A stretch of 21,141 bases of DNA, from assembly GCA_947628465.1 (NCBI GenBank), contig CANQZZ010000014.1, positions 1 through 21,141 of the forward strand. The letters run 5' to 3'. Source of the DNA: an uncultured Clostridia bacterium (GTDB lineage: Bacteria > Bacillota_A > Clostridia > TANB77 > CAG-508). Below, piece by piece: positions 1 to 9,031 of the stretch. The notes under the pieces were generated by a model. The model did not search any database and was not told the origin of the DNA. It saw only the letters and a program-made list of their open reading frames with translations. Made by a program: the position numbers and the translations under genes. The first letter of the stretch is position 1. Each line of letters opens with the position of its first letter.

Positions 1-1179
1 TATATCTATATTTATTAATTCTTCATCTCCTATTTTTAAAATTAAATTCCCAACTTTGGTATTAATTGCTACGGGTGCTTCAAAATTCATAACTATATTT
101 TCTATCTGTATATCTATATTTTTAATTTCATCTTTACTTATTGGATAGATTTCATTATTATAGTCTTCTAATTTTACTTTTACGCTATTACTATTGCTTT
201 TATATACATTTATTCTTTTTTCGTTAATTTTACGCCACTCATTAAATTTCTCATTTATCATTTCTTCTAAATTAATCAATTCATAATTAGAATATGTATA
301 TTCTATTAAACTTATAGAGTCTTTTGTTCTGATTTTTTTAGTGTCGGCTCCTAAAACTACTGTTATTATATTAAACCCATTTCTATCTACTGATGTAACA
401 AGGCACCTTCCTGCTCCACTTGTAAATCCAGTTTTTACACCGTTTACACCATTTAGATAACCTAAAAGTTCGTTTGTATTATTTATTGTTTTGCTATATC
501 CATTAATTGTTACTGTATAATTTTGTGTTTTTACAACATCTGCTATTTTTGGAATACTTAGAGCATAATCTGTAATTAATGCAAGTTCATAAGCTGTAGT
601 ATAATGTTCGTTCTCATCTAACCCATGTGGTGTTACAAAGTGCGAATTCTTTAGTCCTAAATCTTCCGCTTTTTTATTCATCATATTTGCAAAGTTCTCT
701 ATACTTCCGCCAATTGTTACGGCAATTTGGACTGCAGCATCATTTCCTGAGCATAGCATTAAGCCATATAGTAAATCATTTATTGTTATAGTATCTCCCG
801 TTTTTAGTCCTAACCTTGAGCCATTAATTGTTGCTGCTTGTTTGCAAACTTCAATTGAGGAATTTAATGTTAAATTATTATTTACTCCTAAATTTTCTAT
901 TAATACTATTGCTGTCATTATTTTTGTTGTAGAAGCCATTGGCACTCTTTTATTTTCATTTTTTGCATAAATTATTTCCTTAGAATTTCTATCTAATACA
1001 ACCGCATATCTAGAACTTAAATTAGGCTCACTTTCTGAATTTACAGATGCATTTTGTATTTCTTGTTGCATCCAGATATAGTCTGCTGCTTCTTCATCTT
1101 CATATGCAAAAACACAAGGTTGCAAGACTAATAATATGTTTATTAAAAAAATTAGTATATATTTTTCTATTTTCTTCAT
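1..1179 (-). CDS. dacA: D-alanyl-D-alanine carboxypeptidase (PBP5/DacA type), C-terminus cut by window edge
   Basis: A secreted penicillin-binding protein that trims the terminal D-Ala from peptidoglycan stem peptides outside the membrane. About 393 residues are visible. An N-terminal hydrophobic signal segment covers roughly residues 7-25. The three serine-peptidase (S11) motifs are all present: S-T-T-K with nucleophile Ser83 and Lys86, S-G-N at 144-146, and K-T-G at 249-251. The region after about residue 290 fits the beta-rich C-terminal domain of the PBP5 family, and the frame is still open at base 1. The ATG at 1179 is preceded by AAGGTG at good spacing. It is the last gene of a wall-related group, downstream of the CAP-domain gene and its hairpin. 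No in-frame CGG codon occurs. The family call is secure; which S11 paralogue it is (DacA, DacB or DacF, the last being sporulation-linked) cannot be decided here. Confidence 0.93.
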   Translation of the reverse strand, partial: MKKIEKYILIFLINILLVLQPCVFAYEDEEAADYIWMQQEIQNASVNSESEPNLSSRYAVVLDRNSKEIIYAKNENKRVPMASTTKIMTAIVLIENLGVNNNLTLNSSIEVCKQAATINGSRLGLKTGDTITINDLLYGLMLCSGNDAAVQIAVTIGGSIENFANMMNKKAEDLGLKNSHFVTPHGLDENEHYTTAYELALITDYALSIPKIADVVKTQNYTVTINGYSKTINNTNELLGYLNGVNGVKTGFTSGAGRCLVTSVDRNGFNIITVVLGADTKKIRTKDSISLIEYTYSNYELINLEEMINEKFNEWRKINEKRINVYKSNSNSVKVKLEDYNNEIYPISKDEIKNIDIQIENIVMNFEAPVAINTKVGNLILKIGDEELINIDI

Positions 1180-1241
1180 AATAAAATCACCTTGTTTAAT
1201 TTTATTAAAAAGATAATTTCTTATGACTTAAAAATGTATAA

Positions 1242-1275
1242 TGGCAAAAAAGAGGTCTGTCCCCCTTTTTTGCCA
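1242..1275 (-). terminator. Long hairpin between the CAP gene and dacA, probable terminator or REP-like element
   Basis: Two 14-base arms (1242-1255 and 1262-1275) pair with one mismatch around a 6-base loop. On the minus strand the core reads GGGGGACAGACC flanked by A and T tracts. It starts 12 bases after the CAP-protein stop, as expected for an intrinsic terminator, although the uridine run lies mainly inside the stem. A related hairpin is found at 20018-20054. Confidence 0.6.
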
Positions 1276-1287
1276 CTTTGATTTATA

Positions 1288-2037
1288 TTATTTTCCCATA
1301 AACATTTGTACAAATACTTTTCCATACTTAGGACTTTTTACTACTCCTATTCCAGTATAATTAAAAGTATTGTTTAAAATATTTGCTCTATGACCTGATG
1401 AATTCATCCATGCATTTACAGCTCCGCTATTGCTAGAATTTCCTGCTATATTTTCTCCTGCTGTTTTATAGCTTATTCCAAAATTTTTTATCATGTCAAA
1501 TGGAGATCCATAAATTCGTGAAGTGTGCGAAAAATAGTTATTATCTACCATGTCTTGTGCTTTAATTCTTGCAACATTTTGTAATTCGTCATCAATTTTT
1601 AATGTAGGTAAACCATTTGCTACTCTTTTAGCATTTATTAAATCAAATACTTCTTGCTCGTCTTGAGTAAGCTGACTTGTTGTAGTTGTTCCACTTGAAG
1701 TATTCCCTGATGATGAGCCTGCATTATTAGAAGTATTAGGATATACTAACCTAATATAATTGCTACTTGCTGCTCCTATATAATTATCATCTGTTTGTAC
1801 TACATACCAATCTCCTATTTTTGCAAATATTCTTATATATTCATTTTTATTTACCAACCCAACACTTTTAAAATTTGTTCCTGGGCCTTCTCTTACATTA
1901 AGGCTGCTTGCAGTTACTATCCCTGTAGGTGTTCCTACTGTTTGATAATTTAACATTGCTGTGCTTGTGTTTCCTACAATTATTAGTCCAATAAATAAAA
2001 GTATTGTAATTAATAATTTAATTTTTAGATTCTTCAT
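1288..2037 (-). CDS. Secreted SH3b-CAP (SCP/PR1-like) domain protein
   Basis: A 249-residue exported protein. Residues 7-24 form a signal peptide or membrane anchor. Residues about 37-98 resemble a bacterial SH3 wall-binding domain (LNVREGPGTNFKSVG followed by W-Y-V-V). A Ser/Thr/Asn/Gly-rich linker spans about 99-121. Residues about 122-249 form a CAP domain of the YkwD type, with the characteristic N-x-x-R, the F-S-H-T-S histidine, G-E-N-I-A and the S-G-H-R-A-N-I-L motif. The biochemical role of bacterial CAP domains is mostly unknown; envelope or spore-coat association is common for this architecture. The start at 2037 has AGGAG upstream. It follows the T4SS gene set on the same strand and precedes dacA, so it may be a surface accessory or a separate housekeeping gene. 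The frame is intact and has no in-frame CGG. Confidence 0.9.
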   Translation of the reverse strand: MKNLKIKLLITILLFIGLIIVGNTSTAMLNYQTVGTPTGIVTASSLNVREGPGTNFKSVGLVNKNEYIRIFAKIGDWYVVQTDDNYIGAASSNYIRLVYPNTSNNAGSSSGNTSSGTTTTSQLTQDEQEVFDLINAKRVANGLPTLKIDDELQNVARIKAQDMVDNNYFSHTSRIYGSPFDMIKNFGISYKTAGENIAGNSSNSGAVNAWMNSSGHRANILNNTFNYTGIGVVKSPKYGKVFVQMFMGK

Positions 2038-2050
2038 ATATAATCAACTC

Positions 2051-2076
2051 CTAAAAATAGTTTTTACTATTTTTAG
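2051..2076 (-). promoter_or_regulatory. Hairpin abutting the CAP-gene ribosome binding site
   Basis: A perfect 10-bp stem (2051-2060 with 2067-2076) around a 6-base loop lies between the acidic-protein gene and the CAP gene. On the minus strand the descending arm ends in the AG of the AGGAG ribosome binding site. The structure could therefore act as a weak terminator for the T4SS transcript, as a modest control on CAP translation, or as both. The stem is almost all A-T and no U tract follows it. Confidence 0.35.
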
Positions 2077-2098
2077 AAATATATACCTATTTGTATTT

Positions 2099-3397
2099 TT
2101 AATGGTCTCTTTTTCTTGAGTTTTGATCTGGAGTTCTTCCTCCTTCTTCTCTGTTTCCTTTTTCTTGTCTTTCAACTTTTTCTACAGCTTGCTCATATGT
2201 TATTTTATCGTCTGACTCCATTAATCTTAATACTTTTTCAGCTTTATTTTCATAAAAGCCTGGCATTGCTGTCGCTCTATCTATAATTCCATCTCTTCTT
2301 AATAAATCTTCAAGTATATCCTCTTTTCTAAGCATTCTATTTTGAGTTGCTGTACCTTCAATTTCTTCTACTTGTACACCTTTTCCTCCCTTAGATGGAA
2401 TACCTCTTTCTTCTAAATCTTTTCCTTTTACTAATTCATCTGCTTTTTTGCTTAAATCATACGAAGAATTATTCCTAGAATCTATAAAATCTCTACTTTC
2501 TGCTGATTTTTGAGGAACATTTTTACCTTCTGCTTCTGGAACACCAATTCCCCAATATTCTTTTCCTTTTCCTGCTTCTTGTCTACAATATAACATTTGG
2601 GTTTTACCAGAGCCATCTCTTATAATAGCATAAGATGTTTTGTTGTCTATTTCATACATTGCAATTGGTCTTACTTCTTTAATTTGGTCTTTATCTACTA
2701 GTTTAATTCTTACATTTGGATTTCTTCCCTCTTGCTGCTTATTTTCTATAGTTTCCTCTTTTCCATCTTTATTAACACCTACTGTTTCCCAAGAATATTC
2801 ATCTTTTCCCGGTAAAATATATACATCTTTATAATCTTTTGCCCATTTTGCTAATCCTTTAAAATTATCATGGTCAGTTATTCTTCTATTCATAGAAACA
2901 TGTATTATTTGATTTGGACTCACATTATGCTTTTTTGCAAATTGATTTTTAAGTTCATCCTCTGTTTTTTCTTTCTCTTCAGGCTCGTCTTCTTCTTTTT
3001 CTTCTAAATCATCTGATAAATCTTTTTCATCCTTTTGATTTTCTTCTTTTTCTTGTTCTTCTTGTCTTTCTAATTCTTCCAAATATTCAACATCCGGTAA
3101 ACCAAATTGTTTATAATCAAATTCTGGATTGTCTTTTAATTTTTCTTGTATGTTTTTTAGTCCTTCTAAATTATATGTGAATTTATCTTCTTCTAAAGTA
3201 AGTATTTCTTCACCAAAAGCATGTATTTTTATTTTTTTGTCTATTTTTTCTATTTTAATTTCATACGCTACTGCTCCGTTTTCAATTGTAGCAGTATCTT
3301 GCTTTTGTTCTTCTGCTGTTTGTATTGCGTCCAAAATTTTTTGCTCGAACATCTCAATTTCTAATTTTTTTCCTTCCATTGCATCATTTTCTTCCAT
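2099..3397 (-). CDS. Acidic, coiled-coil-rich protein of unknown function, last gene of the T4SS cluster
   Basis: A 432-residue soluble protein that I do not recognise as a named family. It has no signal peptide or membrane segment, so it is probably cytoplasmic. Residues about 1-110 are mixed. A very Glu/Asp/Lys-rich low-complexity stretch (about 105-150) has coiled-coil character. A more globular region (about 150-300, containing N-R-R-I-T-D-H-D-N-F and Y-S-W-E-T-V-G) follows, and the tail is charged and Arg-rich. I place the start at the ATG at 3397 because AAGGAGG sits 8 bases upstream. An earlier in-frame start overlaps the previous gene and has no such site. The ribosome binding site follows the upstream NTF2-like gene's stop directly, so the two are co-transcribed. 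A cytoplasmic factor or effector of the secretion machine is a guess from position only. Confidence 0.7.
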   Translation of the reverse strand: MEENDAMEGKKLEIEMFEQKILDAIQTAEEQKQDTATIENGAVAYEIKIEKIDKKIKIHAFGEEILTLEEDKFTYNLEGLKNIQEKLKDNPEFDYKQFGLPDVEYLEELERQEEQEKEENQKDEKDLSDDLEEKEEDEPEEKEKTEDELKNQFAKKHNVSPNQIIHVSMNRRITDHDNFKGLAKWAKDYKDVYILPGKDEYSWETVGVNKDGKEETIENKQQEGRNPNVRIKLVDKDQIKEVRPIAMYEIDNKTSYAIIRDGSGKTQMLYCRQEAGKGKEYWGIGVPEAEGKNVPQKSAESRDFIDSRNNSSYDLSKKADELVKGKDLEERGIPSKGGKGVQVEEIEGTATQNRMLRKEDILEDLLRRDGIIDRATAMPGFYENKAEKVLRLMESDDKITYEQAVEKVERQEKGNREEGGRTPDQNSRKRDH

Positions 3398-3410
3398 ATT
3401 ACATTCCTCC

Positions 3411-4751
3411 TTATTTATCAAATGACATTACAAAATCTGTTCCTTCTTCTAATTTCATAATAAATGTTTTATTTACTGTTTTGTTACTATTTTTATCTGT
3501 AAGTGATACACTATAAGTATATACATCTCCTTGTGTGTCAAACTCTTTATATCCTACTTCGTTACTTTCAAAGAAATTTTCTTTTGCATAGTTTGTAAAT
3601 TCTTCTTGTGTTTTGAAATAATTTTGTTTAAATGAGTCTGCAAGGCAATTATATGCATATTTATAATCAGCATTGTTTATTGCTTTTATAAACTTATCTA
3701 TGTTTAAAGCTACTTTTTGTTGATTGTTTCCATTATTGTATTTTTCTACAAACTCTGGTAAATCAAGTGTATATGAATCTAATATAAACGTACATTTAGT
3801 TGGCGAAACTTCATTAATAATAATATAATCATTTGCATTTGTTAAACAAATATATTGAGTATATTCATCGTTTACTTTTTTTTGATATTTTGATAAACTC
3901 ATCATTATTATTTCTTTTGTTCTATTATTTACAAATTCATTAAAATCTTTTGATTCTGCAAATCTTTTTTGTTTGTATTCTTCATCTAAATTTTTATATA
4001 CCTCTTCTGTATTATATATCATATTTTGTTTAAGATTATTAAACATATCATTCACATAAGCCTCATCTGATATATTTTCATATCTAAATGCATTATAATT
4101 ATTATTTTTTATTTCGCTTGGATAATTAATGTTTACATCTTCTCCAATTTTGATATCTTTATAGTATTCTTTTACATAGTCTTCTAATGACATACTAAAT
4201 GTTCTGTTTAGCATATCAACTTTTACTATTGTAGAAAAGTCTAATTTATTTGATGATGATTCATCTATTAAATATCCATATACAAAGTATATACTTATAT
4301 TTTCAGTTTTTTCTATTACATACATATCAGTTATATATATGTCATCTACAGTTATAGGAGATAATTTTTCTGTTAAATTATCTATAGTTGCATTTTTATA
4401 TGATTTATAGTCGTCATCTAACATGTTATATACTGATTCTACATTTTGTTTTTTTATGATTTCTAAACTTGCTTTAGCTTCTTCATCCATAATTGAGCTA
4501 TAATCTTCATTATCATCATAAATTTTATCATAGTAGTAGTAAAATGTTTTGATACAAGACTCAACTGCATAATAATTATTTCTTATTTTTACATCTTTTA
4601 ATGTTGTATCTAAAACTATAGGAATATCTGTTGATGGAGATGCTGAGTAAGTATTTGTTTTTTTATTGTAAAATAATGCAAATATCAAAATACCAATTAA
4701 TACAATAACTAATATAATTATTAAAATTTTTATTAAGTTTTTAGATTTCAT
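3411..4751 (-). CDS. Membrane-anchored NTF2-like protein, VirB8/TcpC-type T4SS component (candidate)
   Basis: A 446-residue protein with a very hydrophobic N-terminal segment (about residues 8-28) after a short basic tail, then a long extracytoplasmic part. The outside part looks like two or three NTF2-like modules. The clearest is C-terminal (about 345-446), with the pattern F-I-K-A-I-N-N-A-D-Y-K-Y-A-Y-N-C-L followed by K-Q-N-Y-F-K-T-Q-E-E-F. The same pattern appears in the 307-residue protein encoded at 8093-9016, so the two share a domain. In Gram-positive T4SSs, TcpC and VirB8 homologues have one membrane helix and NTF2-like outer domains and form part of the channel scaffold. It starts 22 bases after the wall-hydrolase stop, with a GGAG site. 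The assignment rests on architecture and context rather than close sequence identity. Confidence 0.7.
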   Translation of the reverse strand: MKSKNLIKILIIILVIVLIGILIFALFYNKKTNTYSASPSTDIPIVLDTTLKDVKIRNNYYAVESCIKTFYYYYDKIYDDNEDYSSIMDEEAKASLEIIKKQNVESVYNMLDDDYKSYKNATIDNLTEKLSPITVDDIYITDMYVIEKTENISIYFVYGYLIDESSSNKLDFSTIVKVDMLNRTFSMSLEDYVKEYYKDIKIGEDVNINYPSEIKNNNYNAFRYENISDEAYVNDMFNNLKQNMIYNTEEVYKNLDEEYKQKRFAESKDFNEFVNNRTKEIIMMSLSKYQKKVNDEYTQYICLTNANDYIIINEVSPTKCTFILDSYTLDLPEFVEKYNNGNNQQKVALNIDKFIKAINNADYKYAYNCLADSFKQNYFKTQEEFTNYAKENFFESNEVGYKEFDTQGDVYTYSVSLTDKNSNKTVNKTFIMKLEEGTDFVMSFDK

Positions 4752-4773
4752 TTACTATCTCCTTCAATTTTGT

Positions 4774-7700
4774 TTAATTAGGTCTAAATGCTGCATAAAA
4801 GTTATTTCTTGCCCAATTTCCTTGACTATATGGAGCAGGTCTTTGTATAGAAGTTGTATCTCCTGCACTATACCAAGTTTGATTTCCTGCATATATTTGA
4901 GTATGGTCTACATCAGCGTCTGGATCATTATCGGTAAATACAATATCTCCTGGTTCTAAGGCATCATAAGAAGTTATTTTGCTCCATCCTTGACTTTCTA
5001 AATATTTATATAATCCTGGTGCAGAATTGTAATTAAAGCTATTCATTTGAGTTTCTGTAAAGTATCCTGCTTTGTAAATTACACATGATACATAAGTTGC
5101 ACAACAAGTTACTTTGTTTGGATTATTTAGAGATTTCTCTATATTGCTCCAGAAAAGATTTGACCCTACACTATATGTCCATGTCATTTCTTGATTATGA
5201 ATCTCATCTGCTATTTGCACTATCTCACCAGTTGTAGAATGCCACATTTGTAAAACATCATAATATCCAGTTTGAAATAATGTCCACTCAGATTTTCTCC
5301 TTCTTTCTAACTCAGCATTATATTTTCCGTCTAATGTTACAGGTTTACTCATATACTGTGTATATAAGCTATGATTAAAGTTTACATTCATATTCTTGCT
5401 TTCAAAATTATCATCAGAATCTTTCTTCCAGTATTTATTGTATGAATCTGCAAAATTCAACTCCGGAGAACCTCTTAGTACACTAATAGCAGCATCAACA
5501 TCACCATCACAGTTATATGCTCTTAGCACAAGTGCATTTATTTGATATTCAGTAAGATGTAAATTTGCAGTTTGTGCTTTTATTTTTTTTATGCAATCAT
5601 CCCAAATTAAATCTTCAATGTTATCAACAAAATCAATATCTACTTCGCCACCAACTGTAGTAGGATATCCTGCTTTAATAAAAGCATCTTTATATTTACT
5701 ATTTTCAATATTTACACCATATCCAACTGTAAGATGCCCATTTCCATCATCTTCGATAATATACTTTGTTCCATCTGCATTAGTAGGAGGAGGGCTAGAA
5801 CGCTCCCAATATCTATTATATTGTTTCATAATACTTTTATTTGACATTAAAGCACTTTTAAATTCTGATTGCTCAAATATATCTAAATTTAATTCTGTTA
5901 CTCCTGTATCTCGTCCATCATACATATAAAGTAAATATTTTAAACTTTCTATCAACCACTGAGATGCATCACCATCTTCCATCATTTCAAATTGCCAAGA
6001 GCCTATACTATTCATTTGTTCTCTAGCGTTTTTATTATTATTATAAGCAACTAAGAATTTTTCATATACTGTTTCCTTATCAAGTGAACCTCTACCAGGT
6101 TCTCCACTTTCTGTTGCATATATATGTTTTTCCTCTATAGGATTTGGATCTGATGGATATTCTATTGTTGTAGTTGTTATCTCATTATAATAATCTATTT
6201 TATATGATGGTTCTATTACTAATTGTAAAATATTACATTTAAGTAAATCATTTTCATTATTACCAATTAATGAGTATGTATAATCATCATTTAACTTATA
6301 ATTATATTCTATTTCATAAGGAAAATCGTTTGTTCCTATACTTGTTACTGTGAAATTTTCTGGCATATCATATACATATGTTATATTCCCATCTTCATCT
6401 GTAACTTGTCTTTCATTAAATTCATATGCAGATAAGTTAGTTGTAAATTTATTTTCTGGACTTATGTTTATTTTTTTGTATGTTCTTCTATTGGTTTGGT
6501 TCATATATGTTGTAACGTTTACTGTTGGTTTTTGTACTTTTCCTCTATATTCTTTTTCTTTATTAGCTTTAAAACTTTTTACATCTTTATCATTTTCAAT
6601 TTCTTTTTGTTCTGGTACTATTGGTTCTTCTGGGTATTTATATTCTTCTGCTTTTTTATCAATAGGTGGTAATGTATCATTTTGCGCTGGCAATGCATCA
6701 GTTTTTGCATACGTTTTTTTATAATGTGCTAACCATGTATCTGATTCAATAACTTCTAGTACATATGAATGTCTTCTTTCTTCTCTATTAATTGTAACAG
6801 GGTATTCTTTTACTGAATAATTTGTACAATCGTTTAGTTTATCATCTTTTGCATTCCTTAAAAGATAATTTCTTTCATATTCTATAGGTGCAAACTGATA
6901 ATCTATATATTTTTCGTCTTTAGTATGAACAGTATATTTTCTCTCTTCAGTTGTATTAGTAATTGTTTCTTCTTCTTGTATGTTTATTACTATTTTACTA
7001 TCAAAAACATAATCAACTAATTCTTTGCAAAAGTCTGTATCTCCAGTTGTAATTAATAATTGAATTAAAAATTCAAATGGCATTGTACAATTTTTTATCA
7101 TTTGGCTATATGCTATTGGTTCTGTTGTAATAAAATACTGTTTTTCTTCAATTTCCTTTTCAGAATCTTCTAATTCTTCTGGATATTCTCCACTTACTTT
7201 AGTATCTATACTCTCCCATTTAGCTATAACTAAGTTACCATCGTTATCAACTGTAAAATAATTTTTTGCATCTATATTGTTATTTGATACTAATGAATTA
7301 AAATCTTCTTGTTTCTTATATTCTAATGTAACTGGAATATCAGTTTCTGTATTTGTTCTTTGTACAAGTATTACTCCAGAAATTTCAGTCCCATTTTCAT
7401 CAATTTCTTTAGGCACATATCCATTTTCTATGCCGTTTGGAAATTTTTGATTATTTGGTCTTAAATCTAAATATTGAGTACAACTTTCTGCTTTTATAAA
7501 TAATGGAATAATTTTTAATTCTTTTGTTTTATAATTTCTTAAATCTGCTCCATTATCCATTAATGCCCCAAGAACAGCAAGTTCAAAATCAGTATAATCT
7601 TCTGGGTCTTCATGCATTCCTTCTAGTCTATTTTTTACATGTTCTAAATTATCATCGCTATCATCATATATAACTTCATATCCAGTATTATCGGTTTTAG

Positions 7701-8041
7701 GAACAATTACAACTTTATGTCCTACAACATTTCCATCTTCATCTTCAATAGTAGTTGAAGCATCGGTAACATATGATGTCCCAATTGCCAAATTTTTTGC
7801 ATCATTTGTATTTTTTGATTCCCATTTGTCTATTACATATAATATTCCGACATATAACAATTACTGCAACCATTGTTACTGAAATAGTAATTAATAAAAT
7901 AGGTAAAAGATGAGCTATAATTATACTGATTACTTTTTTCTTTACTTGTTTTTTTGTTTCATCTTTTAGTTTATCTTTAGCTTGCGCACTTGTTTTTTTC
8001 AAAAAGCTATCATTTTTATTTTTTTGCTCTTGATCATCCAT
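4774..8041 (-). CDS. VirB1-like bifunctional wall hydrolase (GH24 muramidase + NlpC/P60-type peptidase), needs one +1 shift
   Basis: Read with a +1 shift at 7846-7849, this is a 1088-residue membrane-anchored enzyme that would open the peptidoglycan for the T4SS channel. The first frame gives 64 residues: a Lys-rich cytoplasmic head and most of a membrane helix. It would otherwise end after a further 15 codons. At the TGT CGG AAT junction the +1 frame continues the helix (V-I-V-I-C then G-I-L-Y-V-I-D-K-W) into the large outer part. Residues about 730-920 match phage-type lysozymes (G-H-L-T-V-G-Y-G-V-N-I, Q-I-N-A-L-V-L-R-A-Y-N-C, R-R-K-S-E-W). Residues about 930-1088 fit an NlpC/P60 or CHAP peptidase, with Cys in C-C-A-T-Y-V-S-C and His in D-H-T-Q-I-Y-A-G. 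The long middle section is unassigned. Without the shift the enzyme would lose its anchor. The start at 8041 has a GAGGTGAG site. Confidence 0.88.
7846..7849 (-). other. CGGA +1 frameshift site in the VirB1-like gene
   Basis: The in-frame codons on the minus strand are ATA TGT CGG AAT. Skipping the C of CGG gives GGA ATA TTA and continues the transmembrane helix and all the hydrolase domains. The original frame stops shortly after. Confidence 0.8.
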
Positions 8042-8092
8042 ACTTATCTCACCTCTAATCCTACCACATAAACTACTATTTTAAATCGTATA

Positions 8093-9016
8093 TTAAACTT
8101 CTATTTCTATACTTATTTTCTTCTCATTATTTCCTATTTTTATATCATTAAATATAATCTTTTTTACTTTTATACCTGGATTATACTCTTTATTAAATTT
8201 TATTTCTAAGGTTCTTGTTACGCCATTACCTATTTCTAATTGATTATCAGGTATTTCATTTAAAAATGCTATATGTTTTACTTCTTTATTATCTTCTAAA
8301 TACATTGAATTTGTTTTTTCTTTTGTATTAAATATCATTTTTGTTCCGGTGTTATTTTCAACTTTAATTTCATATATTTCATAATCCATATATATTTTTT
8401 TAGAAACAATTGTTACTACTATATTATCTTGAGTTTTAGAAGCATTGATATTTTCTTTTCCAACATAATTACTTATATTTAATTTATACTCTCCATCTTC
8501 ATCTGTGATTGTATAATAGTCTTCAATTGGCATATATTCTTTTTTCCCTGTACTTAACAAATCTGCCATTATTTGTATTCTATATGTATTTACATTTGAA
8601 TTAGTTGTCCATAATGTGCTATTATAACTTCTTTTTTCTGTAAAAATTCTATTATAATAATTTGTTACAAAATCATTTAATGTTGGATATATATCTTGTT
8701 TACAATCTAATGAAAGTAGGTTATATGCATTTTCTAAATCTTTAGAATTACAATACTCAAAGAATTTATTTATTACATCTGTTGATTTTTTTGCTACATT
8801 TTGATTTATATTTTCTCCAGTTACAACAGAATAATTATCTTTATTATAATTAGTAGTAATAGTGCTTCCACTATTACTACTAATTTTATCTTCTGGTTTT
8901 TTATTTTTGTAATAATTATTTAATGTTTGAGTTAATGCAAATACTCCTATAAAAGTTAGTACAACTATCCAAATCATTTTCCTATTTTGATTATACCATC
9001 TTACTATTACACTCAT
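8093..9016 (-). CDS. Membrane-anchored NTF2-like protein, second VirB8/TcpC-type candidate
   Basis: A 307-residue protein with one membrane helix near the N-terminus (about residues 14-32), preceded by a basic cytoplasmic tail (V-R-W-Y-N-Q-N-R-K). After a flexible Ser/Thr/Asn linker, residues about 75-185 form an NTF2-like domain (F-F-E-Y-C-N-S-K-D-L-E-N-A-Y-N-L-L). A beta-rich C-terminal domain (about 200-307) resembles small extracytoplasmic beta-sandwich modules. It lies between the VirB6-like gene and the wall hydrolase, 15 bases from the former and about 50 from the latter, which is a usual place for a VirB8 counterpart. The frame is intact and lacks in-frame CGG. It is a better VirB8 candidate than the 446-residue relative because of its size and single NTF2 module, but neither can be named firmly. 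Confidence 0.72.
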   Translation of the reverse strand: MSVIVRWYNQNRKMIWIVVLTFIGVFALTQTLNNYYKNKKPEDKISSNSGSTITTNYNKDNYSVVTGENINQNVAKKSTDVINKFFEYCNSKDLENAYNLLSLDCKQDIYPTLNDFVTNYYNRIFTEKRSYNSTLWTTNSNVNTYRIQIMADLLSTGKKEYMPIEDYYTITDEDGEYKLNISNYVGKENINASKTQDNIVVTIVSKKIYMDYEIYEIKVENNTGTKMIFNTKEKTNSMYLEDNKEVKHIAFLNEIPDNQLEIGNGVTRTLEIKFNKEYNPGIKVKKIIFNDIKIGNNEKKISIEIEV

Positions 9017-9031
9017 AATAATTCCTATCCT

